64,000 nt of DNA, taken from positions 62,001 to 126,000 of the forward strand of contig JAGAFR010000053.1 of the NCBI GenBank assembly GCA_017612555.1, in the 5' to 3' direction. The stretch's first letter is position 1, and the number at the start of each line of letters is the position of its first letter. This DNA comes from Lachnospiraceae bacterium (lineage in GTDB: Bacteria > Bacillota > Clostridia > Lachnospirales > Lachnospiraceae). A model generated the notes under the pieces. It saw only the letters and a program-made list of their open reading frames with translations. It did no database searches and was not told the origin of the DNA. A program made the translations under genes and the position numbers. Shown here in pieces: positions 41,851 to 51,176 of this stretch.

Positions 41851-43048
41851 TTCTTTTATCCTTTATCAGCCTTATGCAGTATAGGCCGGTGCATACCGCA
41901 AACAGATAGTATGCGGCGCCGACCGTTATCTTCGAAGGCCTGTTTTCACCGAATATCCTCAGCACAAAGTATACGGCCGCGATCAGCAGCCAGTAGTATA
42001 CATTGGCGATGTTCCATACGTATTCCGCCACATTTTGTCTGCCGCGAAGAAACAGCATATAAACAGCAGACAGCACAAAAAAATCATACGTCCTGTGATA
42101 TGTAAGTACAAGAGACCACAGGATCAGGAGGGAAAAAAGCGCCTCATCATTGTCCCCGGGAAGCATCAGGGCTATAACGGCAAGCCCCATTCCAATGACA
42201 GCAGCCACGGCCATCGCCGTCCCACCCGGAAGGATCACACCCAGATCGATACCACCCTCGGAAACAAGAGCTGATGCCACCTGAAGCGGTGCTTTTATCA
42301 TATAAACAAAGCTCCTGCCCAGGCATACGGCCGCCACTTCGGTAAGAAGCACATGACCTGCCACCGACAGGGCCAGTTCCTTATATCTCTTCCTGTACAG
42401 AAAATACAATGCCAGCGGCGCCGTAAGCGTATATTTGAAGTAAGAAACAAAAAGGCAAAAGCTTACGGCAACGGTTTTACCGATCGTGTGCTCGCGCATG
42501 TTCCTTTCCAGGTATACCGCCAGCATAAAGAAGAAGAACGCAAACAGCGTATGCTGTCCGACTCCTATCTGGTTCCTGTACGGTGTGCCGGCAAGCATTA
42601 TCAGAACGCCGACCGTATATCCGTAGACCGGTACATCCGCAAAGAAAGTCCTGCGCATCAGCAGGGCGATACCTGCCGTAAAGAGAAGATTCATTATCAG
42701 CCATATGACCCTCGCCGCTCCCGGCGAAAAAACGGTCATAGGGAACAGCAGCGCAAGCAGTGACGGAAACTGATTTGCCTCCATCTTCTGCGCAAGTCCC
42801 ATGTCGGTAAACATCCTGTAGAACTCACCAAGTTCGGGGATGTCATCACACCTTTCCGGATCCATTGACAGCTCATACGGATCGAGCCGCATACACAGCG
42901 CCTTTGCCGCATCCCATTGAAAATCCTGTGAATACAAAAGCGCGTTTCTGATACCCGCATATACCGATACAGCCGCAAAAAGGCCCAGTACGATCAATAC
43001 CGCTGTCCTTACGGATCTGCAGGCAATAATACCCTTCAGGCGGTCCAT
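41840..43048 (-). CDS. GT87-like (DUF2029) membrane glycosyltransferase
   Basis: The 402-residue protein has about ten membrane helices. A first outer loop contains FQWDAAKALCMRLDPYELS with an Asp near the end of helix 1, as in GT-C enzymes of the PimE/DUF2029 family that use polyprenyl-phosphate mannose or glucose. It is likely the enzyme that adds side-chain sugars outside the membrane. It starts three bases after the phosphoglucomutase stop and overlaps gtrA by 11 bases. Confidence 0.75.
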   Translation of the reverse strand: MDRLKGIIACRSVRTAVLIVLGLFAAVSVYAGIRNALLYSQDFQWDAAKALCMRLDPYELSMDPERCDDIPELGEFYRMFTDMGLAQKMEANQFPSLLALLFPMTVFSPGAARVIWLIMNLLFTAGIALLMRRTFFADVPVYGYTVGVLIMLAGTPYRNQIGVGQHTLFAFFFFMLAVYLERNMREHTIGKTVAVSFCLFVSYFKYTLTAPLALYFLYRKRYKELALSVAGHVLLTEVAAVCLGRSFVYMIKAPLQVASALVSEGGIDLGVILPGGTAMAVAAVIGMGLAVIALMLPGDNDEALFSLLILWSLVLTYHRTYDFFVLSAVYMLFLRGRQNVAEYVWNIANVYYWLLIAAVYFVLRIFGENRPSKITVGAAYYLFAVCTGLYCIRLIKDKRNGL

Positions 43049-43051
43049 CGG

Positions 43052-44779
43052 TTACCCTTCCAGTTCCTTTACTACAGCAGCCTTGAAGCTTTCAAGCTTT
43101 GCCTTGGCATCTTCCATATCCCTGCCCTTGATCCCCATGTAGAACTTGATCTTGGGCTCGGTTCCCGAAGGTCTTGCACAGCACCAGCTGTCATTTTCTA
43201 TATCAAAGTACAGTACGTTTGAATTCGGAAGTCCTGCAGGCGTTACCTCTCCGGTTGCAAGATCGGTGATCGTGTTCTTGGTGTAATCTCGGAACTTCTC
43301 CACCTTAAGCCCGTCAAATTCCTTCGGAGGATTGGCACGCAGCTTATCCATCATATCCTTTATCTGCTGGGCGCCGTCGATACCTTTAAGGGTTATCGTA
43401 TGTATGCCCTCCATGTAGAAACCGAACTGTCTGTAGATCTTCTGCATCTGATCCCATACGGTTATGCCGTTATGCTTGCACCATGCAGCCACTTCGCACA
43501 GGCACATTACGGCAACGACCGCATCCTTGTCCCTTGCATGTGTTCCGGCAAGACATCCGTAGCTTTCCTCAAGACCGAACACATACTCGTAATCATGATT
43601 CTGTTCGAAAAGCTTGATCTGCTCACCGATATACTTAAATCCGGTAAGCACCTCTATAAGCTTAACGTCATAAGCCTTCGTGATCGCATCCGCAAGATTG
43701 GTCGTTACGATGGTCTTGATGAGTGCGGCATTTGCGGGAAGTGTGCCCGCTGCCTTCCTTTCCCTGAGTATATACTCGGCTATCAGCATACCGGACATGT
43801 TACCGGTAAACGGAATGTACTCGCCTGTTGCCGCGTCTTTGGCATATATACCGAGACGGTCCGCATCGGGATCCGTTGCGAGCACTATGTCGGCATCCTT
43901 CTCTTTGGCAAGCTTTAATGCAAGCGTAAATGCCTTGGGGTCTTCGGGATTGGGATACTCGAGTGTCGTAAACTTCGGATCCGGAAGCTCCTGTTCGGGA
44001 ACGACATATACATGCTTGAATCCCAGCTCCGAAAGTATCCTTCTGACCGGAACGTTACCCGTGCCGTGAAAAGGCGTATACACGATCTTTATGGAATCGG
44101 CAACGGCTTCTATGATCTCCGGATGGATGATCTGCTTCTTGAGCTCTGCCATATACTTATCGTCTATCTCTTTACCGATCACGTTATACAGATGCTTTGC
44201 GATAGCCTCTTCCTTGGCCATTGTCAAAACATCATTGTAATCCGTGACCGCAAGCACTTCACCTATGATATCCGTATCTCTCGGTGACGTGATCTGGGCT
44301 CCGTCCTCCCAGTATACCTTATAACCGTTGTATTCCGGAGGATTATGGCTGGCTGTCACAACAATACCCGCCGTACATCCGAGAGTCCTTAATGCGAAGG
44401 AAAGCTCCGGTGTGGGGCGAAGCGACTCAAACACGTACGCCTTGATACCGTTGGCATTAAGGCAGAGTGCAGCCTCGTCCGCAAACTGCGGTGACATATA
44501 TCTGGAGTCATATGCTATCGCAACACCCTTATCTTTTGCGTTCATTTTGGTGATGTAATTTGCCAGTCCCTGTGTTGCCCTGCGGACCGTGTATATGTTC
44601 ATGCGGTTGGTTCCGGCACCTATCACTCCCCGAAGACCCCCCGTGCCGAATTCAAGATCCTTGTAAAACCTGTCCTGTATCTGGGCATCATCATCTTTGA
44701 TAGCCAGAAGTTCCTTTTTCGTGGCGTCATCAAAATAATCGTCCTCACACCAGTATCTGTACTGCTCCTTGTAGTTCAT
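43052..44779 (-). CDS. pgcA: Phosphoglucomutase/phosphomannomutase
   Basis: The 575-residue protein has the phospho-Ser loop VTASHNPPEYNGYKVYW, the metal loop DPDADRLGIYAKD, the sugar-binding GLEESYGCLAGTHARDKDAV and the C-terminal phosphate-binding RPSGTEPKIKFY. This is the eukaryote-like alpha-D-phosphohexomutase group typical of Firmicutes PgcA. It makes glucose-1-phosphate for RfbA and UDP-glucose synthesis. GGAGG precedes the ATG. Confidence 0.95.
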   Translation of the reverse strand: MNYKEQYRYWCEDDYFDDATKKELLAIKDDDAQIQDRFYKDLEFGTGGLRGVIGAGTNRMNIYTVRRATQGLANYITKMNAKDKGVAIAYDSRYMSPQFADEAALCLNANGIKAYVFESLRPTPELSFALRTLGCTAGIVVTASHNPPEYNGYKVYWEDGAQITSPRDTDIIGEVLAVTDYNDVLTMAKEEAIAKHLYNVIGKEIDDKYMAELKKQIIHPEIIEAVADSIKIVYTPFHGTGNVPVRRILSELGFKHVYVVPEQELPDPKFTTLEYPNPEDPKAFTLALKLAKEKDADIVLATDPDADRLGIYAKDAATGEYIPFTGNMSGMLIAEYILRERKAAGTLPANAALIKTIVTTNLADAITKAYDVKLIEVLTGFKYIGEQIKLFEQNHDYEYVFGLEESYGCLAGTHARDKDAVVAVMCLCEVAAWCKHNGITVWDQMQKIYRQFGFYMEGIHTITLKGIDGAQQIKDMMDKLRANPPKEFDGLKVEKFRDYTKNTITDLATGEVTPAGLPNSNVLYFDIENDSWCCARPSGTEPKIKFYMGIKGRDMEDAKAKLESFKAAVVKELEG

Positions 44780-44815
44780 ACGATTTCCTCCTGTTTCTTT
44801 TTGTACGTCCTATAT

Positions 44816-46822
44816 CTATCCGACCATGCTTTTGGGATTTCCCGCCAGCACGTAATTGGAATAGTCAAGCGAAAAATTGGGGTTAAAATACGGATCGCCC
44901 TTCTCAAGTTCCTGCTTCCATCTGGTCCTGAACAGTTCGCACTCCCGTTCGTAGCGCTGCGCTTTATCGGGCAAAGCCGCTTCCGTAACATCCGTTCCTC
45001 TTGATGCCGATTCATAGTGGAACAATTCCGCAAACGGTGTGAACACGTTAAGAAGTCCCTTCCGTCGAAGCTTAAGACAAAAGTCAACGTCATTAAGTGC
45101 AACGGCCAGATCCTCCGACAGGCCTCCGACCTCATCAAAGAGGGGCTTGCTTACCATAAGGCACGCTCCCGTTACCGCCGAAACGTTCTGAGCATAGCAG
45201 AGCCTTCCCATATATCCCAGGTTCTCCTTGGCCATCCTGTAATGAGAGTGTCCTGCCGTTCTGTGAGCTCCCATGCCAAGCACTATGCCTGCATGCTGTA
45301 TCGTATAGTCCGGATAATAGAGCATGCATCCCACAGCCCCCACATCATCCCGCTGCGCATACATGAGAAGTTCTTCGATCCAGTTTCTGGTGATCACCTC
45401 GGTATCATTGTTCAGAAGCACCAGGTATTCGCCTTTGGCAAATCCTTCTCCGAAGTTGTTGATCCGGGAATAATTGAATTCTCCCTCATACTTCACAACC
45501 CTTATCTTCGGATGCTTTTCAATGGCATCGTAATACTCCCTGATGCCGTCGGTTTCGGAATTATTCTCAATCACTATGATCTCGTAATTGTCATATGATG
45601 TTCTGTCAAGGATTGATTCAACGCACCTGCGAAGATCCTCTTCATGATCCTTGTTGGGGATAAGTATCGATACAAGCGGCTCTTTCGTAATCGCGTATCT
45701 GATCCTGAATATCGTCTCAAAAGCACGCGAACTCTCGATCTTGAATCCCGAAAATCCGCATTCCTTCAGGTGTGCGGCAACCGCGTTCTTTGCAGCATCT
45801 ATCGCATATGATTTTGCATTGATGTCGGAAGCTACGCTTCCCGCATGGCTTCTCCAGTAGTACAGTATCTTCGGAACGTGGACGATATGGCGCGCCTTGC
45901 GTGTCAGCCGGAGTATCATGTCATGATCCTGACTGCCGTCAAACTCCGGTCTGAACGTTCCGCACTCTTTAACCAGCTCTTTGGAAAAAACCGAGAAATG
46001 GCATATATAGTTATTGGCCCGAAGATTATCGGGCGCAAAGTCGGGTTTAAAATGAAGTGTTATCATGTGATCGATCGATCTTCCGGAAAACGTCGTCTCA
46101 TCGCAGTATACATAGTCGGCATCCTCACCGCATATGACTTTCATATATTCAAATAATGCGGTAGGATGAAGAATATCGTCATGGTCGAACAGCCCGATAT
46201 AGTCTCCCGTTGCCATCTCAAAGCACTTGTTGGTGTTCCCCGATATTCCGAGATTCTCCGACAGACGCTCGTATTTGATCCTGGGATCGTTATAGCTCTT
46301 TACAACAGTCTCTACATAAGCATGTTCACTGTCCGATCCGTCCGCCAGACACAGTTCCCATTTACCGTATGTCTGCGCCACAACAGAGTCTATCATCTCA
46401 CGAAGGAACTGCTCCGGAGTGTTATAAAGCGGCACCAGAATACTGAATGTGATATCTTTATCAAAATTCGTGTTCTTTTGAACTTCGATCTCCTGCGCGG
46501 TCGGCATCGAAAGCGTACCGTAGCTCCTGTACGCTTTTCTCTCTATGATCTTGCTCTCGATCTTCTTCTTAAGATTTGAAATGCTGCCGTATCTTCTGAT
46601 ACGGATGAACAGATTCTTGGTATGACTCCAGGCAAGTCTTGCCGGGTAGATCAGTTTCCAGACAAGAGAGTTACGAAGCTTGTCCATCTTGTATGTAAGA
46701 TCTGCAACCTTCGCCTCTGCGTCAACGAGCTTCTCGGTCAGATCGGCAACCTTCTGCCTCTCTTTTTCGTACAGGTCCTTATAATAATCACTCGTCTTTG
46801 ACAATTCCTCTTCGCGGTTCAT
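44816..46822 (-). CDS. Tandem GT2 glycosyltransferase with N-terminal coiled coil
   Basis: The 668-residue protein has an N-terminal coiled coil (residues about 5-45, VADLTEKLVDAEAKVADLTY). A first GT2 domain (FSILVPLYNTPEQFLREMID, GDYIGLFDHDDILH) and a second GT2 domain (VSILIPNKDHEEDLRRCVES, LLNNDTEVI, ALNDVDFCLKLRRKG) follow. Two active sites suggest alternating addition of two sugars. The ATG at 46820-46822 is six bases after GGGTGA; a GTG three codons earlier is possible. It overlaps the upstream GT2 gene by 35 bases. Confidence 0.85.
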   Translation of the reverse strand: MNREEELSKTSDYYKDLYEKERQKVADLTEKLVDAEAKVADLTYKMDKLRNSLVWKLIYPARLAWSHTKNLFIRIRRYGSISNLKKKIESKIIERKAYRSYGTLSMPTAQEIEVQKNTNFDKDITFSILVPLYNTPEQFLREMIDSVVAQTYGKWELCLADGSDSEHAYVETVVKSYNDPRIKYERLSENLGISGNTNKCFEMATGDYIGLFDHDDILHPTALFEYMKVICGEDADYVYCDETTFSGRSIDHMITLHFKPDFAPDNLRANNYICHFSVFSKELVKECGTFRPEFDGSQDHDMILRLTRKARHIVHVPKILYYWRSHAGSVASDINAKSYAIDAAKNAVAAHLKECGFSGFKIESSRAFETIFRIRYAITKEPLVSILIPNKDHEEDLRRCVESILDRTSYDNYEIIVIENNSETDGIREYYDAIEKHPKIRVVKYEGEFNYSRINNFGEGFAKGEYLVLLNNDTEVITRNWIEELLMYAQRDDVGAVGCMLYYPDYTIQHAGIVLGMGAHRTAGHSHYRMAKENLGYMGRLCYAQNVSAVTGACLMVSKPLFDEVGGLSEDLAVALNDVDFCLKLRRKGLLNVFTPFAELFHYESASRGTDVTEAALPDKAQRYERECELFRTRWKQELEKGDPYFNPNFSLDYSNYVLAGNPKSMVG

Positions 46823-48830
46823 ATATATCACCCAGAGCTATGCGACAGCTCTTGATCCCTGTTCTTTTCTTAAGGACGACACCTATGCGGTACCTCATAT
46901 GCTGATCCAAAGAGCTTACCGGTATCCTGCACACGAATCCCGCCAGATCAACATTTTGCGCATCGCAAAATACTTCCCCGATATCCGTCCTGTATTGGGG
47001 GCTCGTTGTCGCGACCAGACACTCGCGCCCGCTTTCGTCGTTCTCATCAAGCGGCAGGAGGATCACGAACTTATCCACCGCAGCGTTGTCCCATGTCGGG
47101 TACAGACCCCAGCCTTCGATCACGAACGCATCTTCGGCATCTTCGGCGATCCTCCGTTCCATTCCGCACCTGTCGATGGACATACGCGCTTTATCGGACA
47201 CCTTTCCGGGGAGCCGCGAAAGCTCCTTTACCTTGTTCCTAAGATCGGTTATCTGATGATCCGGAACCACGCCGCATCTGATCTGTGTCGTATGAGTATC
47301 AAGACCGTATCCGTAGAACGGGTCCCGGCCGCCTTTCAGCCACCCGTGCCGCTCGTACAAAAGCTTTCTTTCTTCTGCAAGGCGCTCCGACTTCGCATCA
47401 CTCTTTGCATCGGTCCCTCTTGAGAGCGACTCATGATGTGTCAGCACGCACTCGTTATCGACAACATTAAAATACCCTGCTTCCACGAGTCTTACGCACA
47501 GATCCACGTCATTATAGCCAATCTCCATTTTATCATAAAATCCGCCTATTTGATAGTATTTTTCCCTGCTGATCATAAGGCATGCGCCCGTTACCGCGAG
47601 CACATTCCAGGCAAATTGATTGCGGCAATAATATTGTACGTATCTGTCGTCGCTTCCGGCAAGCTTATGCACGGGACCGCGATCCGTGTTCATGACTCCG
47701 ATATGCTGTATGCTCACATCATCGGGAAACAGAAGCTTGGCGCCTACCGCGCCGACATAGCTTCTTGCAGCATAAACCGCCATCTTTTCCATAAAGCCTT
47801 CCGTTATGGCATCCACATCATCGTTCATGAACAGCAGAAAACTGCCCTTTGCCGCCTGTGCTCCGATATTGCACATCACGGAATAGTTAAAATCCATCGG
47901 CTCATATATGTACGTTCCTCTTCCTCCCGGAAGCTGGGTGACGTACTTATCGATAACATCACGGTTGTCATCCGAACTGCCGTTATCGACGACTATGATC
48001 TCATAGGATACCTTGCCGGCATTTATCCTTATGTTCCGTATGCATTCCTTCAGCGTTCGTGGCTGGTCCTTGGACGGTATTATGATCGAAACGAGCGGCA
48101 TGTCTTTTGCCGGTTCCGGAACACCACCTATCCCCCTGCGCTTTTCGGTTGCTTCCCGGCACAGCAGATACCCCGGTTTGGTGTACCGCTCATAGAGAGC
48201 GCCGTATATCTCTTCATCCGAAACAGTCACAGACCCCGTAAGAGCAGACAGATCTCTGTGATACAGTATCTGCGGCACATGAACAACCGAGCCCGCCATC
48301 TCAAGTGCACGCAAAAGAAAATCCCTGCACCTTACGTTGTCACCTATCTCAGGTGACCTCTTTATCGCGGGAACGTATCTTGCAAATTTGGTCCTTATGG
48401 CAAAACAGGTTTCTATATAGGGAAATGATACGATCGTATCAGGTGAATAGTCGGGTTTTCTCCAAGGGGTGCGAAGACTCCTGATCCTGACATTGATATC
48501 CGTAAGGTCGGCAGAACTATCCGTTACAAAATCCTCATCGGGATATACTATATCGGCACCCCTGCCGTTTGACAGAAGCCTTGCCGTAAGATCAGGCTCA
48601 TATACTCCGTCGCGGCTTACAAATATGACGTAGTCTTCGTTGATACCTTCAAAATTGAGGATATTTGCGTTGTCATCGGGAAACAGTATGATCCTTCCGG
48701 ATGGCGAAAAGGCCGGGTTTACTTTCGTATCCTTATCATCGGCATACGCAACTTCATAAGCATACGGCATCGCCTGTTTAAAACATTCCTCTTTGTATCT
48801 TTGTAATGCTCTTTCCCCGGAAGCACTCAT
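46788..48830 (-). CDS. Large GT2 glycosyltransferase with extra C-terminal domain
   Basis: The 680-residue protein begins with a degenerate GT2-like region that keeps only the acceptor half (FVSRDGVYEPDLTARLL). A full GT2 domain follows at about residues 245-490 (VSIIIPSKDQPRTLKECIRN, LLFMNDDVDAI, GYNDVDLCVRLVEAG). A ~150-residue C-terminal domain of unknown type has EGWGLYPTWDNA. It probably acts with the tandem GT2 downstream, with which it overlaps. Confidence 0.8.
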   Translation of the reverse strand: MSASGERALQRYKEECFKQAMPYAYEVAYADDKDTKVNPAFSPSGRIILFPDDNANILNFEGINEDYVIFVSRDGVYEPDLTARLLSNGRGADIVYPDEDFVTDSSADLTDINVRIRSLRTPWRKPDYSPDTIVSFPYIETCFAIRTKFARYVPAIKRSPEIGDNVRCRDFLLRALEMAGSVVHVPQILYHRDLSALTGSVTVSDEEIYGALYERYTKPGYLLCREATEKRRGIGGVPEPAKDMPLVSIIIPSKDQPRTLKECIRNIRINAGKVSYEIIVVDNGSSDDNRDVIDKYVTQLPGGRGTYIYEPMDFNYSVMCNIGAQAAKGSFLLFMNDDVDAITEGFMEKMAVYAARSYVGAVGAKLLFPDDVSIQHIGVMNTDRGPVHKLAGSDDRYVQYYCRNQFAWNVLAVTGACLMISREKYYQIGGFYDKMEIGYNDVDLCVRLVEAGYFNVVDNECVLTHHESLSRGTDAKSDAKSERLAEERKLLYERHGWLKGGRDPFYGYGLDTHTTQIRCGVVPDHQITDLRNKVKELSRLPGKVSDKARMSIDRCGMERRIAEDAEDAFVIEGWGLYPTWDNAAVDKFVILLPLDENDESGRECLVATTSPQYRTDIGEVFCDAQNVDLAGFVCRIPVSSLDQHMRYRIGVVLKKRTGIKSCRIALGDIYEPRRGIVKDE

Positions 48831-48847
48831 AGCCCTAACTCTCCCCT

Positions 48848-51175
48848 TCAGACCTTGGGATATGCCCGTACAAACCCTTCGGGAACAACGTCCTCTTTGA
48901 TGATTCCGGCCTTTCTCTTCAGCCGGTACGAAAACTGTTTCTTTTCCATGAGGCGCTGCTGTTCCCGCTGCTTATATACTCCCAGCAGGTCCTCGTAAAA
49001 CGGGTTCTCGATCATCGATATATGATATACCGCATCAACAGACTTGGCGTTTTGCGGAATGCCTTCGATGATCATCTGCGCATCATTCGTATCGAAAATA
49101 TATGTGTTCTCGGTTACCTTGTAACCGTTCACCGTGATCATCTGTACATCCTGTTTGATCCCGTCATTTAAAGTATAACTCAGTTTTTCGATGTTCAGAA
49201 GGCACGGATACTCCGTCGGATCGATCCTTACCGAATTGATGTACCTCTCAAACGGGATATGAACACTTACATATCCCTCATCCACATCGGCTATCACGTT
49301 TATCTGATTGGATGATGCAAAATTGTTACCCCTTGAAAAATAGATCTTCGGCGTATCAAGGTTTCGCAGGTACGAACCCATACGTACGATATTGTTGATC
49401 CTGATCGTTGTTGTCGGCATGAGAACCTGCATGACCGCAAGAGACGCGGCCCCGCCTATGATATATACCTGGAAAGCATGTTCCATCTCGTTGAACAGCA
49501 TCCTCTCGCCTATATCTATACCGCAAAGGCTGTATACATCCATCCCTTTCCTGGACAGATACATGGCAAACCCGCCGTCCGATCTGTTTCGGAAATGATA
49601 GTAGAGCGCCCTGTATATGACAAACTGGACCGGTATCGCAAAATCCCATACCCATTCATAATCAAGCACTGTCCATTTGCCGTTTTCCTTCTCATTTTCA
49701 TCCAGTATTATATTTGAGAAGATCATGTCAAAATCACACGGGTTGATGCCTATATATTTTTTCTTGAACTCTCTTTTGCCGAACACTTCGTCGAACTTGA
49801 CCGATCTTCGAAACTCCGTAACATCCGTGCAGGAGTTCAGTTTCCTGCAGTATTCCAATATCACGGACTCCATCTGCGGATACTGTTCCCCCACCTCAAG
49901 TTCGTTCAGCCGATCCTCAAGAGATATCCCGGATATGTATTCGAATCTGACCGCATCTTTTGCCTGAGACGCAACCCCGGCAAACAATATGCTCTTTTCC
50001 CTTCCTCTTATCAGAGAACACTCCGCAGGAACAAAACCGGTATCCCCGAACTGTTCCTTCAGTCTCTCACAGCTTGCCGCCAGCCTGTCAATATGTGCGT
50101 TCGCATGCGTTGAAAGTGCGATCTTGTATACCTTCTTTTCCCCTCCTGGGGACCGCAGTATTGTTGTGCATATCCTGTGTTCCTCGGTACGTTCACTGCC
50201 GTACTTGGCATAGATCGGAAGGTCCTGCTCGTCCTGCCAGCCCTTTGTCGGAGAAGCCAGAATGACAAATGAATTGGAAAACTCCGGAAACTTTCCTTCC
50301 TCTATCATCGCATCAAATGCTTTTGTCTCGTCAAACAGCACTATCCTGTCCGCATCGTAATTGCGAAGGTTGGTATCAAGCTCTCCGAGTCCCGGGAGCA
50401 TGTCGTCGGAATATATCGTATGAGGCAGCTTGTAATCGGGATAAGGATAATAGAATTTGCATTCCGTAAGGCCGGACGCCGCAAGTATATCCGTAAGGGT
50501 ATCCTTGGAAAAAGTCCTGACATTACAGTCCGGTCCGTACCCTTCTATACCGGCAAAATACTCTCCGAGATGATCCTCCTTGCATCCCGCAAAATACTTA
50601 AGACCAAGCCTGTTCTCTATGGCTATGACGATCTTCCCGCCGGGTGCAAGATGGGTTTTTAAGATATCGAGCATCTTCTGATAAGGCCTGTCGCCTTTTA
50701 TGTATGCTCCCGCATATTCAAATACTCCGATGAGTGTGATGTAGTCGTACTGCGATGTGAGATTCGGCTCAACGTCCTGAAAGTTCCCGACAAGGATCTC
50801 TATATTATCATTCTCCTTGTTCTTGTACGCATTGATCAGGCTTCTTTTCTTGGACAGTTCAACACACGTGACATGACCGGCAAGTCTTGCCAGCGCTCCG
50901 GTGATCGCGCCGCAGCCGCTCCCTATCTCCAGCACCCGGTCTCCCGGACCTATCGGAAGCCAGCTGACTATATTCTCTCTTATGTGAGACAGATGATACA
51001 TCACCGACCACGATCTGGTCTCCTGTATATACCGTTCATAATCAAGAGCCGTATGATTTTTGACATAATCAAGCAGCCTGTCCTCGGCAGCTCCCTCCGA
51101 GTACAGATCGACACCGCTGTAATATGTGTAGTCAACTACTACGTTACCTATCCTGTCATAGTTTCTGTATGGCAT
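48848..51175 (-). CDS. SAM methyltransferase-kinase fusion (WbdD-like, probable chain terminator)
   Basis: Residues ~60-240 are a class I methyltransferase (DRVLEIGSGCGAITGALA, VELSKKRS). Residues ~330-560 have a protein-kinase-like fold: a candidate beta-3 Lys in KKVYKIALS (near 350), hinge-like FEYISGISLEDRL, a catalytic-loop equivalent DFDMIFSN (481-488) and LDYEW (504-508) at the DFG place. The last ~200 residues are beta-rich with a basic tail. Order and content match WbdD, which in E. coli O9a phosphorylates and methylates the O-polysaccharide end to stop growth. It starts one base after the Wzt stop. Function is inferred. Confidence 0.7.
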   Translation of the reverse strand: MPYRNYDRIGNVVVDYTYYSGVDLYSEGAAEDRLLDYVKNHTALDYERYIQETRSWSVMYHLSHIRENIVSWLPIGPGDRVLEIGSGCGAITGALARLAGHVTCVELSKKRSLINAYKNKENDNIEILVGNFQDVEPNLTSQYDYITLIGVFEYAGAYIKGDRPYQKMLDILKTHLAPGGKIVIAIENRLGLKYFAGCKEDHLGEYFAGIEGYGPDCNVRTFSKDTLTDILAASGLTECKFYYPYPDYKLPHTIYSDDMLPGLGELDTNLRNYDADRIVLFDETKAFDAMIEEGKFPEFSNSFVILASPTKGWQDEQDLPIYAKYGSERTEEHRICTTILRSPGGEKKVYKIALSTHANAHIDRLAASCERLKEQFGDTGFVPAECSLIRGREKSILFAGVASQAKDAVRFEYISGISLEDRLNELEVGEQYPQMESVILEYCRKLNSCTDVTEFRRSVKFDEVFGKREFKKKYIGINPCDFDMIFSNIILDENEKENGKWTVLDYEWVWDFAIPVQFVIYRALYYHFRNRSDGGFAMYLSRKGMDVYSLCGIDIGERMLFNEMEHAFQVYIIGGAASLAVMQVLMPTTTIRINNIVRMGSYLRNLDTPKIYFSRGNNFASSNQINVIADVDEGYVSVHIPFERYINSVRIDPTEYPCLLNIEKLSYTLNDGIKQDVQMITVNGYKVTENTYIFDTNDAQMIIEGIPQNAKSVDAVYHISMIENPFYEDLLGVYKQREQQRLMEKKQFSYRLKRKAGIIKEDVVPEGFVRAYPKV

Positions 51176-51176
51176 T

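Noticed and set aside
45017..45598. Plus-strand open frame (193 codons)
   Set aside because: It lies antisense within the tandem GT2 gene and lacks any family features.
47433..48356. Long plus-strand open frame (307 codons)
   Set aside because: It is antisense to the 680-residue GT2 gene with no motif; it arises from the codon bias of the real gene.
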